From Oleiphilus messinensis (GTDB taxonomy: Bacteria; Pseudomonadota; Gammaproteobacteria; Pseudomonadales; Oleiphilaceae), in assembly GCF_002162375.1 (NCBI RefSeq), contig NZ_CP021425.1, forward strand, positions 841,501-905,500: DNA of 64,000 bases. Direction: 5' to 3'. The notes below the pieces were generated by a model that worked only from the letters and a program-made list of their open reading frames with translations, ran no database searches and had not been told where the DNA came from. Of the stretch, positions 50,552 through 60,700 are shown one piece after another (the stretch's first letter is position 1; each line of letters opens with the position of its first letter). A program made the translations under genes and the position numbers.

Positions 50552-51565
50552 ATGAGGCTGATAAGAGGGTTACAGAACCTGTCTTCGTTTGAAGGTCGTT
50601 GTGTTGCAACCATTGGCAACTTTGATGGCGTTCATTTGGGACATAAAGTTATACTCGATCAGGTAAAACGGGAAGCATCGTTACGCAATGTCCCTTCTGT
50701 TGCCATGATTTTTGAGCCTCAACCCCGAGAGTTTTTTCAAGGAGATAAAGCGCCATCCAGATTACAAAGTTTTCGAGACAAGTTGGTGGCGCTCGCTGCG
50801 GAGCATATCGATGTCGTGGTTTGTTTGCAATTTAACCAGCGCTTTCGAAGTCTTTCCGCTGATCAGTTCATTCGTTCAATTTTGGTGGATGCGTTGCATA
50901 TTGAGCATCTGGTGATTGGTGATGATTTCCGGTTCGGCTGTGATCGCACCGGCAGCTTTGAGTTGCTCGAACAGAACGGGTTGGCACACAACTACAGTGT
51001 CGAGCGTACTGATACAATTGAAGTCCAGAACCTGCGGGTTAGCAGTACCCGTGTACGGCAGTCACTTAACGAGAACAATTTAACACTTGCGGCTGAATTA
51101 CTTGGTCGCCCCTACAGCATTAGTGGTACTGTAGCCCATGGGCGAAAATTGGGCCGCAAGCTGAATGCACCCACTGCCAATATTTATCTCGGAAGTGGGC
51201 GTCCTGCGCTTTGTGGTGTGTTTGCCGTACAACTCAGGGTAAACTCCAGGCGTAATGCAAAAGTCAAATCCTTTGTTAGTGACGCGGGGCGGTGTGATAC
51301 TTTTCCAGGTGTGGCGAATATAGGCTATCGCCCGACTGTTGATGGCGTGCGCCCGGCGCTCGAAGTACACTTGCTGGATTTTAGCGGTGATTTATATGGT
51401 GCGCATGTTGAAGTCACTTTTTTACAGCACCTGCGAGATGAACAAAAATTTGAGCGAATAGAAGATTTACAGCAGCAAATAGGATTGGATATTGAGCAGG
51501 CTCGCCAGTTCTTTATATCCCGATCCATGATGACAGAAAATACATTCCCGGCTGAGGAACCGTAA
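50552..51565 (+). CDS. ribF: Bifunctional riboflavin kinase/FAD synthetase
   Basis: RibF makes FMN and then FAD from riboflavin. The N-terminal adenylyltransferase domain has TIGNFDGVHLGHK (about residues 21-33) and IGDDFRFGCDR. The C-terminal kinase domain has GTVAHGRKLGRKLNAPTANI and GVANIGYRPTV. The 337 residues exceed the usual 310 or so because of an Arg/Lys-rich insert (about residues 231-248) between GVFAVQLR and PGVANIG. It has GAGAGGGTG before the ATG and precedes ileS by 57 bp. Confidence 0.95.
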   Translation: MRLIRGLQNLSSFEGRCVATIGNFDGVHLGHKVILDQVKREASLRNVPSVAMIFEPQPREFFQGDKAPSRLQSFRDKLVALAAEHIDVVVCLQFNQRFRSLSADQFIRSILVDALHIEHLVIGDDFRFGCDRTGSFELLEQNGLAHNYSVERTDTIEVQNLRVSSTRVRQSLNENNLTLAAELLGRPYSISGTVAHGRKLGRKLNAPTANIYLGSGRPALCGVFAVQLRVNSRRNAKVKSFVSDAGRCDTFPGVANIGYRPTVDGVRPALEVHLLDFSGDLYGAHVEVTFLQHLRDEQKFERIEDLQQQIGLDIEQARQFFISRSMMTENTFPAEEP

Positions 51566-51622
51566 TCGAGGCAAGGACGGGATTCCAGTTAATTTTGAAC
51601 CAAATAATATAGTGAATGAAAG

Positions 51623-54460
51623 ATGAGTGATTATAAGCATACTCTCAACCTACCTAGCACGTCTTTCCCGATGAAAGCCAACCTGGCTCAGCGAGAGCCT
51701 GAAATGCTGGCGCAGTGGACTAAAAAGGGCTTGTACGAGAAAATTCGGGAGTGCAGGGCAGGCGCTGAAAAGTTCATTCTTCATGATGGACCGCCTTACG
51801 CCAACGGTAACATTCACATTGGACATGCAGTTAATAAAATCCTTAAAGACATTATCGTCAAATCCAAGACACTGAGTGGTTTTGATGCCCCTTATGTGCC
51901 AGGTTGGGATTGTCATGGTTTGCCGATCGAACATAATGTCGAGAAGAAAATCGGTAAAGCGGGTGTCAAAGTCGAGTACAGCGCGTTTCGTAAAGCCTGC
52001 CGCGAATACGCCATGAAGCAGGTCGAAGGTCAGAAGCAAGACTTTATTCGTCTTGGTGTTCTGGGGGCTTGGGACAAACCCTATCTCACCATGGATTTCA
52101 AGATCGAAGCGGATATCATTCGGGCTCTTGGTAAAATCGCGGAAAATGGTCACCTGCATAAAGGCTTTAAACCGGTTTATTGGAGTGTCGTTGGCGGTTC
52201 CGCGCTTGCAGAAGCCGAAGTTGAGTACCATGAAAAGGAATCTACGGCCATCGATGTCCGGTTTGCGCCCGTAGACCAGGATGCCTTTAGTCGCGCATTT
52301 TCAGTAGAGCCGGTAACCGGGTCTGGCAATACCTCAATCGTAATCTGGACCACCACACCCTGGACACTTCCCTCCAACCAGGCTGTGTCACTGAATGCTG
52401 ACTTGGAGTATGCGTTGGTTGAGTGTGATACCGGATTGGGCATGGAACGCATCCTGATGGCAACCGCTTTGGTCGATGCCAATATGGAGCGTTACGGAGT
52501 AGAGCAGTTCCAGGTTGTCGGTCGTTGCCTGGGGCAAGACCTTGAAGGGCTGCTGCTGCAACACCCATTTTATGATGATCGACAGGTGCCCGTAATTCTT
52601 GGCGACCATGTTACAACCGATGCGGGTACTGGTGCTGTCCATACTGCACCTGACCACGGGGTTGACGACTTCAATGTTGGCCAGCGCTACGGCCTGGGAA
52701 CACTGGATTTGGTGGACAATAACGGCGTATTCAAAGTTCATACCGAGCTGTTTGCCGGTGAGCATGTGTATAAGGTTGACGAGAAGGTCATCAATGTACT
52801 GGATGAGCGACAGAAGCTTGTCTACAAGAAAACGTTCAAACACAGTTACCCACATTGTTGGCGAACCAAAACTCCGCTGATTTTCCGAGCGACGCCTCAG
52901 TGGTTTGTTAGCATGACCAAGAATGGCCTGAAAGATGCCGCATTGGAAGCAATCAAAGGCGTTAAATGGGTGCCGTCCTGGGGGCAGAATCGTATCGAAG
53001 CCATGCTGGAGCAGAGTCCGGATTGGTGTATCTCCCGTCAACGTACCTGGGGAGTGCCGATTACATTGTTCGTGCATAACCAGACGCAGGAGTTGCATCC
53101 CAGCACTTCGGAACTTTTTGAACAGGTTGCTTTGCGTGTTGAAAAAGACGGGATGGATGCCTGGTTTGATCTGGATCCGAAAGAGCTGCTCGGAGAAGAG
53201 GCGGATCAATACAGCAAAGTAACGGATACCCTGGATGTTTGGTTTGATTCCGGCGTAACGCACGCGGCTGTGTTGGAGCCGAGAGAAGATTTGGGCCAGT
53301 ACCCGGCAGATCTCTACCTGGAAGGCTCTGATCAGCATCGTGGCTGGTTCCAGTCGTCATTGAAAACGGGGATTGCAATCAAGGGAGAGGCACCTTACAA
53401 ACAGGTGTTGACTCATGGGTTTACGGTCGATGGTGATGGCCGAAAAATGTCTAAGTCTTTGGGCAATGTAGTTTCGCCTCAGGATGTCATGAACAAGCTC
53501 GGAGCGGATATTCTGCGCTTGTGGGTTGCAGCTACAGACTATAGCGGTGAAATGACCGTATCTGACGAAATTTTGAAGCGCACGGCGGATACTTATCGCC
53601 GCATCCGTAATACCGCCCGTTTCTTGCTGTCGAACCTGAATGGTTTTGACCCATCAAGCGATGCGTTAGCCCCGGGGGATATGCTTTCTCTGGACCGTTG
53701 GTTGGTTGATCGGGCTTATTTGCTGCAACAAGAGATTAAAGATGCGTACGATGCTTATAGTTTCCTGACGATTTACCAAAAAGTCAGCCACTTTTGCACG
53801 ATTGAACTGGGCGGTTTCTATCTTGATATTATCAAAGACCGGCAGTACACGACGCAAACTGATAGTCAGGCTCGTCGTTCCTGTCAAACGGCGCTGTACC
53901 ATGTGGTTGAAGCGTTGGTACGCTGGGTGGCTCCGATACTCAGCTTTACGGCCGATGAGATCTGGCAGGCGATGCCAGGGGAGCGCAGTGAAAATGTGTT
54001 GCTGGAAACCTGGTACGAGGGGCTGATGCCTCTGGATGATGATGCGTTGCTGGGCCGGCAGTACTGGGATACGATTCTCAAGGTGAAAACTGCGGTAAAC
54101 AAACAAATTGAAGATGCCCGTCGGGCAGGTCAAGTCAAAGGTTCCTTGGGAACTGAAGTCGACCTGTATTGTGATGGTGATCTACGTGAAGCTTTGGAAA
54201 CATTGGGTGAAGAGCTGCGTTTTGTATTGATTACTTCAGCGGCAACCGTAAATGGCTTGTCCGATCAGGGCTGCGAAGAGGCTTCGGTATCGGACGAGGT
54301 TGAGGGTTTGAAAATTCGTGTTCGGGCGACGGAGCACGGCAAGTGTGTTCGTTGCTGGCATCATCGCCCCGAAGTCGGCACACATGAGACGCACCCGGAG
54401 CTTTGCGGGCGTTGTGTTGAAAATGTGGACGGTGCGGGAGAGCAGCGACAATTTGCATAA
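51623..54460 (+). CDS. ileS: Isoleucyl-tRNA synthetase
   Basis: This class I synthetase charges isoleucine tRNA. The 945-residue protein has HIGH (65-68 in [12 protein letters not shown]), the CP1 editing domain with [12 protein letters not shown] and [17 protein letters not shown] near residues 608-612, and a C-terminal zinc domain with [12 protein letters not shown] and CGRCVENV. This is the bacterial type that is normally sensitive to mupirocin, in contrast to the resistant eukaryote-like type. It is followed by lspA. Confidence 0.98.
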   Translation: MSDYKHTLNLPSTSFPMKANLAQREPEMLAQWTKKGLYEKIRECRAGAEKFILHDGPPYANGNIHIGHAVNKILKDIIVKSKTLSGFDAPYVPGWDCHGLPIEHNVEKKIGKAGVKVEYSAFRKACREYAMKQVEGQKQDFIRLGVLGAWDKPYLTMDFKIEADIIRALGKIAENGHLHKGFKPVYWSVVGGSALAEAEVEYHEKESTAIDVRFAPVDQDAFSRAFSVEPVTGSGNTSIVIWTTTPWTLPSNQAVSLNADLEYALVECDTGLGMERILMATALVDANMERYGVEQFQVVGRCLGQDLEGLLLQHPFYDDRQVPVILGDHVTTDAGTGAVHTAPDHGVDDFNVGQRYGLGTLDLVDNNGVFKVHTELFAGEHVYKVDEKVINVLDERQKLVYKKTFKHSYPHCWRTKTPLIFRATPQWFVSMTKNGLKDAALEAIKGVKWVPSWGQNRIEAMLEQSPDWCISRQRTWGVPITLFVHNQTQELHPSTSELFEQVALRVEKDGMDAWFDLDPKELLGEEADQYSKVTDTLDVWFDSGVTHAAVLEPREDLGQYPADLYLEGSDQHRGWFQSSLKTGIAIKGEAPYKQVLTHGFTVDGDGRKMSKSLGNVVSPQDVMNKLGADILRLWVAATDYSGEMTVSDEILKRTADTYRRIRNTARFLLSNLNGFDPSSDALAPGDMLSLDRWLVDRAYLLQQEIKDAYDAYSFLTIYQKVSHFCTIELGGFYLDIIKDRQYTTQTDSQARRSCQTALYHVVEALVRWVAPILSFTADEIWQAMPGERSENVLLETWYEGLMPLDDDALLGRQYWDTILKVKTAVNKQIEDARRAGQVKGSLGTEVDLYCDGDLREALETLGEELRFVLITSAATVNGLSDQGCEEASVSDEVEGLKIRVRATEHGKCVRCWHHRPEVGTHETHPELCGRCVENVDGAGEQRQFA

Positions 54461-54539
54461 TTCTCGCTGTTAGCTGGAATAAATGTGGAGACGTTTAATT
54501 AATCGTCTGCTTGGCCTTGAATACGGAGAGAGTTGATAT

Positions 54540-55019
54540 ATGTGGAAGTGGTTGATCTTAGCGGCGGTCGTGTTTGTGCTCGATCTTGTTACGAAATTTT
54601 ATGCATCCACCTCGCTGGATTATGCTCGATCCGTTGAAATATTGCCTTTTTTCAACCTGACCCTTTTGCATAATACCGGGGCCGCTTTTAGTTTTCTGGC
54701 GAGTGAGTCCGGCTGGCAACGCTGGTTGTTTACCGGACTGGCAATCATCGTCAGCGGGGTGCTGTTGCGTTGGTTGTATACCTTAAAAGGAAGTGATGTC
54801 TGGCTTTCTATTGCGATCGCATTGGTTCTGGGCGGAGCCCTGGGGAATCTGTATGACCGAATCACGCTGGGATATGTCGTAGACTTTCTTCATTTTTACT
54901 GGCGTGATTACCACTTTCCCGCGTTTAATCTTGCAGACTCGGCCATTTCCGTTGGCGCGGTTATGCTGGCCGTCGACATTTTTAGAGCGGAAAAAAAAAA
55001 ACAGGCAGTTGAGGCTTGA
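54540..55019 (+). CDS. lspA: Lipoprotein signal peptidase
   Basis: LspA cleaves the signal peptide of diacylglyceryl-modified prolipoproteins in the inner membrane. The 159-residue protein has four membrane segments and the conserved DLVTKF, LLHNTGAAFSFL, GALGNLYDRITLGYVVDF (first catalytic Asp) and FNLADSAISVG (second catalytic Asp). GGAGAG precedes the start. The ileS-lspA-fkpB-ispH order is conserved across the class. Confidence 0.97.
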   Translation: MWKWLILAAVVFVLDLVTKFYASTSLDYARSVEILPFFNLTLLHNTGAAFSFLASESGWQRWLFTGLAIIVSGVLLRWLYTLKGSDVWLSIAIALVLGGALGNLYDRITLGYVVDFLHFYWRDYHFPAFNLADSAISVGAVMLAVDIFRAEKKKQAVEA

Positions 55020-55050
55020 TAAACCCGGTCTCATTGCCAGATGAAAATAT

Positions 55051-55506
55051 ATGAGTAATAAAATGACAGATAATGTTGTGAAAGCGGGGGTCAAGGTGAC
55101 TCTGAATTTCTCCTTGAAGCTGGAGAATGGTGACATTGTTGATACAACATTCGATAAGAAGCCTGCAGTGTTTGAGATGGGTGATGGTAACTTGCCGGAA
55201 GCCTTTGAAAAACTGATCTTAGGGATGTCCTCTGGACAACGGTCGGAGTTCAACGTCCGGCCAGAAGATGGTTTTGGCCAGCACAACCCGAATAATGTGC
55301 AGCAAATTCCCCGGACCCAATTCGGTGATGATGTGTTATTGGAACCCGGTCTGCTCATTTCGTTTGCAGATGCGGGTCAAAACGAGTTACCGGGTATGGT
55401 TGTGGAGTACGATGATCAAAATGTAACCATTGACTTCAACCACCCTTTAGCTGGGCGAGCATTGCTGTTTGAAGCAGAGATCGTGCAAATTGACCCTGTG
55501 GATTAA
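55051..55506 (+). CDS. fkpB: FKBP-type peptidyl-prolyl isomerase, SlpA-like
   Basis: The 151-residue protein is an FKBP isomerase of the SlpA type, with the IF chaperone insert in the flap. It shows VTLNFSLKLENGDIVDTTF, PAVFEMGDGNLPEAFEKLILGM and the VRPEDGFGQHNPNNVQ insert boundary, and ends ALLFEAEIVQI. An alternative ATG four codons later (55063) is possible. It lies in the usual place between lspA and ispH. Confidence 0.94.
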   Translation: MSNKMTDNVVKAGVKVTLNFSLKLENGDIVDTTFDKKPAVFEMGDGNLPEAFEKLILGMSSGQRSEFNVRPEDGFGQHNPNNVQQIPRTQFGDDVLLEPGLLISFADAGQNELPGMVVEYDDQNVTIDFNHPLAGRALLFEAEIVQIDPVD

Positions 55507-55598
55507 TCGGTGCAACGAACCTTGAAAGGCACACTGCTGCTCTGTGCCATAAAACCTCAACCCTTTTATGAAAATAACGCTCGAACAAGGTAGTGCTC

Positions 55599-56555
55599 AT
55601 GCAAGTAAAACTGGCTAATCCTCGTGGTTTTTGTGCGGGAGTTGATCGTGCGATCGAGATTGTGAATCGTGCGCTGGATGTGTTTGGAGCCCCCATTTAC
55701 GTGCGCCATGAAGTCGTCCACAATCGTTTTGTTGTGGAAAACTTACGCGAGCGCGGCGCTATTTTTGTTGATGAGCTGCACGAAGTACCTGATGATTGCC
55801 TGGTTATTTTCAGTGCCCATGGGGTTTCACAAGCCGTTCGTCAAGAAGCGACTGACCGTGGATTGAAAGTTTTTGATGCGACCTGCCCATTAGTGACCAA
55901 AGTTCACATGGAAGTCGCAAAGTACAGTCGAGATGGTGCGGAGTGTATTTTAATCGGCCATGCCGGGCATCCGGAAGTGGAAGGAACCATGGGCCAGTTT
56001 GATGGCGCTCAGGGCGGGTGTATTTATCTCGTTGAAAATGAAGCGGACGTTGAAAAACTGACTGTTCAAAACCCTGATGTATTGTTTTATGTCACCCAGA
56101 CTACATTATCTATGGATGATACTGCTGTGGTCATCGAAGCATTGCGGAGGCGGTTTCCCAGGATTCAGGGTCCAAGGAAGGATGATATTTGCTATGCCAC
56201 TCAGAACCGTCAGGATGCCGTTAAAACGCTCGCGGCGGATTGTGATGTTATGCTGGTTGTGGGCTCTCCGAATAGCTCTAACTCTAATCGTTTACGAGAA
56301 CTGGGCGAACGAATGGGCACACCTTCCTATTTAATCGATGGCGCAGACCAAATCCAGCCGTCCTGGTTTGATCGCTGTGAAGTTGTCGGTATAACAGCGG
56401 GGGCCTCTGCTCCGGAAGTGCTCGTTCAGGATGTCGTCGCAAAACTGGCAGAATACGGTGGGCAGGCGCCGGTTGAATTGAGTGGGAGAGAAGAAAATGT
56501 CGTATTTTCAATGCCTAAAGAACTTCGTATCCCAGCTATACATGTTGAAGGCTAG
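55599..56555 (+). CDS. ispH: 4-hydroxy-3-methylbut-2-enyl diphosphate reductase
   Basis: IspH is the last enzyme of the MEP isoprenoid pathway and uses an iron-sulfur cluster. The 318-residue protein has the three cluster cysteines in [25 protein letters not shown] and [15 protein letters not shown] context, plus EVVHNRFVV and SAHGVS. AAGG 8 nt upstream supports the ATG at 55599 over a GTG at 55593. It ends the ileS-lspA-fkpB-ispH group. Confidence 0.96.
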   Translation: MQVKLANPRGFCAGVDRAIEIVNRALDVFGAPIYVRHEVVHNRFVVENLRERGAIFVDELHEVPDDCLVIFSAHGVSQAVRQEATDRGLKVFDATCPLVTKVHMEVAKYSRDGAECILIGHAGHPEVEGTMGQFDGAQGGCIYLVENEADVEKLTVQNPDVLFYVTQTTLSMDDTAVVIEALRRRFPRIQGPRKDDICYATQNRQDAVKTLAADCDVMLVVGSPNSSNSNRLRELGERMGTPSYLIDGADQIQPSWFDRCEVVGITAGASAPEVLVQDVVAKLAEYGGQAPVELSGREENVVFSMPKELRIPAIHVEG

Positions 56556-56723
56556 CGTGTTAATATTTTGCTGTTATTTGCTAAATCAGGGGCGTTACTG
56601 ATTCACTGGTTATAGTTATGCCCAATATACTCGTGCTCAGGATGGGACGGGTTATCTTGCTTGATCCGTATGATCGATAAGACGAATTCATGCGGGCGCA
56701 CAAATTAAACAAAAGGACTTGTT

Positions 56724-57272
56724 ATGTCTTACCCGAGTCGTGGGTTTACCCTTCTGGAACTGCTTGTTGTTCTCTGTATTATTTTTATCTCTGCTTCACT
56801 GTCTGTATCGGCAATTTCGCTGGTATCCAAACACCGCTCTGAAGCGATTGTTTCAGATTTAGTTCATTTGTTGGCTGCAGCGAGGCAAACGGCGGTGTCT
56901 AAGAAAGTTGTAACGACGATATGTCCCAGTAATGATGGAGTCAGGTGTGAAAAGAATTGGTCGTATCAGATAATTGCGTTCGAAGACCGGAATAATAATA
57001 AAATTAGAGAGAATAATGAGCCGATAATCAGCAATAAAAGCGCCTTGCCGTCAACACACCAGCTTACATGGCGCTCTTTTCAAAATAAGCCTTATATCCA
57101 ATATTCTTCAGTCGGGTACACACTAAGTCATAACGGCTCGTTTGTATTGTGTGACAAATCCTCTGTACGTGTTCTGATTATGAATAAAATGGGACGGGTG
57201 CGTCACGGTCAAGACCGTGACGGCGATGGTAATCAAGAAATGGCGAATGGTAAGGTAGCTGTTTGCAAATAA
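56724..57272 (+). CDS. fimT: FimT/GspH-type minor pseudopilin
   Basis: This 182-residue protein has a type III prepilin leader: cleavage after Gly7 in SRG, then FTLLELLVVL with Glu at mature position 5, and a hydrophobic helix to about residue 30. The globular part resembles GspH/FimT/FimU, with AARQTAVSKK after the helix, and it carries four cysteines (CPS, RCE, LCD and the last VCK), enough for two disulfides. It is on the opposite strand to the pilE-pilW genes and converges on pilE with only 7 bp between stops. In P. aeruginosa fimT and fimU are at the far end of that cluster. Assignment as fimT rather than fimU is uncertain. Confidence 0.75.
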   Translation: MSYPSRGFTLLELLVVLCIIFISASLSVSAISLVSKHRSEAIVSDLVHLLAAARQTAVSKKVVTTICPSNDGVRCEKNWSYQIIAFEDRNNNKIRENNEPIISNKSALPSTHQLTWRSFQNKPYIQYSSVGYTLSHNGSFVLCDKSSVRVLIMNKMGRVRHGQDRDGDGNQEMANGKVAVCK

Positions 57273-57279
57273 ATGCAGG

Positions 57280-57711
57280 TTATTTATCGTCCCACTCGTT
57301 GGTTCCATCTGGATTATTGGCCCAAACCTTGGTTCCGTTACTGCTGTAGGTGAATTCTCCGTTGCTTGCTTGGGCTCCTTTGGGGGTCGCTGTAATTGTA
57401 TACGCAAGGGTTGATGGGGCTAGAGAAAATTCGTAATAGACATTGCTTCCACTGACAGGGCTCTTATCGGTATAGACAACATTTGGACCCGTTGTTGTTG
57501 AGCTTAACTGAGCGTTTGCGTAACTGAAGTTGTTCCGGGCTTTATACCTTTCCATGGCTGTTGCAATGGCCATGGCCGTACCCATTGCGTCATGACGTCG
57601 TGTTTTCGTGACATGGCTTTGATAACTCGGATACGCAACTGCGGCAAGGATGCCAACAATAGCAAGTGCGACCAGTAGCTCGATTAGTGTGAAACCAAAA
57701 TTTTTATGCAT
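57280..57711 (-). CDS. pilE: Type IV minor pilin PilE
   Basis: PilE is a minor pilin incorporated in or priming the pilus. The 143-residue precursor has a 6-residue leader (cleaved after Gly6) before FTLIELLVALAIVGILAAVAYPSYQ, with Glu5 of the mature protein present, and a C-terminal GEFTYSSNGTKVW typical of this family. It has no cysteine at all, so the usual disulfide-closed D-region is missing. It lies 76 bp downstream of pilY1 in the same direction; no pilY2 lies between. Confidence 0.9.
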   Translation of the reverse strand: MHKNFGFTLIELLVALAIVGILAAVAYPSYQSHVTKTRRHDAMGTAMAIATAMERYKARNNFSYANAQLSSTTTGPNVVYTDKSPVSGSNVYYEFSLAPSTLAYTITATPKGAQASNGEFTYSSNGTKVWANNPDGTNEWDDK

Positions 57712-57787
57712 TCAATTGTCCTCGGTACCGTAAAAAGCAGATCTGGAGCGCTCCCCCCTTCGAGTCCTTGAAGAGGGGATGAAGGTC

Positions 57788-60700
57788 CTAGTTCGAATTG
57801 AACAGTTCTGCTCGACCTTTCCTGCGTCGATAAACTTTAAGTGGATCTCCTGGAGGTGATGGCGGTGCTGCCAGCACATTTTTACCTTCCAGTAACACCA
57901 TACCTTCTTCTGTAAACAGAGGGATAACACCTGGAGGGAGGCCTGCAACATTCTCCTCTGTATGGCGATCGGTCAGTTCTGGGTTCTCAATATCTGCCAT
58001 CCTGGATTCGAGAGGTGTCCCATCTAAAATATCGACAAACCATGTACGACCCGTTCCTTCCGAGGGGGTGCAAGCTCCAACATTAGCGGAAGCAGGTGGA
58101 ATGTATGTACTGAATATAACCGTGTTGTTTACGGTCAATGATGGTGCCGTCACTTTTTCACCTGATTTACCTACATTTGTGTTAGCCAAGTTGATATACC
58201 ACCCCTTGCCGGCGGATGCATCAATGAGCGCTCTCGCAGAAGTATCTGTGGCGGCTTCAGACACGTCAGCAAGGTCACTCAAGGCAATGTCATGATCAAA
58301 TTTGTTTTCCAGTACACCGTAGTCTCTTAGAACAAAAAAGTGTTCATCAGTACTTTTGTTCAGAGGGTGTGCCCGATACCCTGAACCAACGGACAGTGCA
58401 ACAAACCGCTCATCATTGTTCAGAACAACCAGGGATGGATCAACTGAGTAGTAGAAGCGTCGATTGCCGGCAACGGTTGTGGCATTCAGGTGTGCAATTC
58501 GCCCGCCGGTCGCGAAATCAGATACGCCTGTATTCGTTTCATTTATGTCAAAGCGAAAGACTTGCGCATTTGTATCTGATGCGTACAACGTATCGATTAC
58601 ACCATTGTTATTAAAATCTATTGCTCTGATATCACCAGGGATACTGTTTGTCAGAGTCACGGTTGCTTTCGAATTGGCGATATCATACCCCGCTGAAGTG
58701 AGCGCGGGATCTCCTGCATTCGCTTTTGCACTCCAGAGTAACGCGCCTGTAATTGCATCGGCGATGAATACAGTTTGCCCCATTCCGTCTGCAAGCGGGG
58801 TAGTATCCTCACTGTCTTGGGTTACGTCGTAGCCACCACCAAAAATGATGACGTCTTTTGAATCTCCATCCCATTTTATGGTCGCGGGTGTTGCGGAAGA
58901 CCAAGTCTGACCGAGGTCAAGGTAATCCCCTGTGCCGCCCTGGATTACAAACAGCATTTTCGGATTATCGTAGTCCGAAATGTCTAACGCATAGTAGTTT
59001 CGTCCGCCACGGCGCATTCCGATATACAGGTATACCTTTTCGTCACTGTCCACAAGGTTATCATTGTCAGTGTCGATGTGGTTGATTGTTATGGGCCCGT
59101 CTAAACCATAGACATGAGAAATTCCGGTTGAGTTATCTCGAAAGAGTTTGAGGTTGCCAAGTAACTGGGAAGGCACAAATGACCATAGCTCGTTCCCGTC
59201 GTCGGTATGGCTGGAATCTCCGTCATCGGCATTGATGGCATGGAGGTAGCCTTGGTTGGTTGCGACAAACAATACCGTTTGACTTGTCCCACTATTATCA
59301 TATCGCACGAGAACCGGGCGAGAGTGGAGTGGGTCGCCCATTTGAAGTCTTATTTCCGTAGTATTGCTATCCGAATCAAAATCATCAACATCGACACCTC
59401 GAGCCCACTTGAGTACCTGTTCTCGTTCTGTCGAGTTTGAAACGTTAAGCATTGCCTGAGTGATCACGCTGTTGTCTTCACTTAGGGCATTTGATGAGTT
59501 GGCCAGTGTTGATGAGGTGCCCAAGTAAGTGTAGACATTGCGACTGCTCGGCATTGAGGCTGCGGCTCCACCTTTGGCTACATCATTTCCGTCATCAATT
59601 GCAGTGCCACTTTCGTAGCTTGGTTTCCAGAAGCTTCTCGCTCCTTCTTCGAATGCGCCGTCCGCAGTAATGGCCGGATCCGTATTGACATCTACAATTG
59701 AATCGCTGTCGGTATCGAACTTATAACGTTTAACATTACCCGGCCAGTCGGTTGAGTCTGTCGGTTTAAACAGTGAAAAATAGAGGTCATCGTCATTGGT
59801 TAATCGATTAAACTGATTTACGGTTACACCGGCGGAGACAAATGACGTTGTTTTATCCAAAGCGTTCTTGATCCCTTCACTTAAGGCCTGAACCAGCTCT
59901 GCTTCATTGTTGGCTTGATAAAAAGTACCACCACCTGCTTGGGCAAGTTCAGCCATAAATGGGATATTTGAAGCAAAACTGATGGTGTTAGTAACAACTG
60001 TTTGTGTACCAGAAAGGGTTGAGGACTGGTCTTCGGTTACAAGAAACTCAGCAAGTTCTTTAGCACAGTTTTTTCCATTGTCTCCAGTCGAACAGGATTC
60101 ACCGGTAATACCCTGCACCACGCCTGCTGTCGTACTTCCATGGGAGTTGGGTTCTCCATCCGAGAGAAACATAATGTGATTGGGGGCGCATAAATTGTCG
60201 ATCGGGCTAATGTAAACCGGAGAGCCATTGATCGCTTCACTGCCGCAATTAGAATTACTGGAATCCCATCCTGGGCAGCCGTTTGGAATATAGTGTGTAC
60301 CGCCAGTGTATGAATCGGGGTGGCTGGTTCTGAATTTGCGACTCCCACTTGACCCCCGTTTCGTCCCGAATTTGACGCCGGAGCCTCTGAAATACAAGGC
60401 GGCCTCCGCAAGTGTACCGCTTATCGGGGTGTAGCCATCATGGCCGAAATTTGCGACGTAAGATTTAAGTGTGTCTCGAACCGTTACCCCACCTACAGCA
60501 TAATCGCCTTTGTAGGTAACAAAGAGTTTTGGTGCGGAGCCCGCACTGCTGTTATAGCTAGTTGCAGAGCCAGTTCCATTCCCGTCTGTCGTTTCGATGA
60601 TGATGCCAAGCGCATTGCCTGACGTCCAGGTAGGTTTGCTCACAATTTCTTCTATTCGGTCAGAAATATCGCTTGTTATTACAGTCTCGCCATAGACCCA

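Noticed and set aside
57712-57951. Minus-strand frame of 79 codons upstream of pilE, at the place of pilY2
   Set aside because: Most of it overlaps the 3' end of pilY1 in another frame; composition is not that of a pilus protein.
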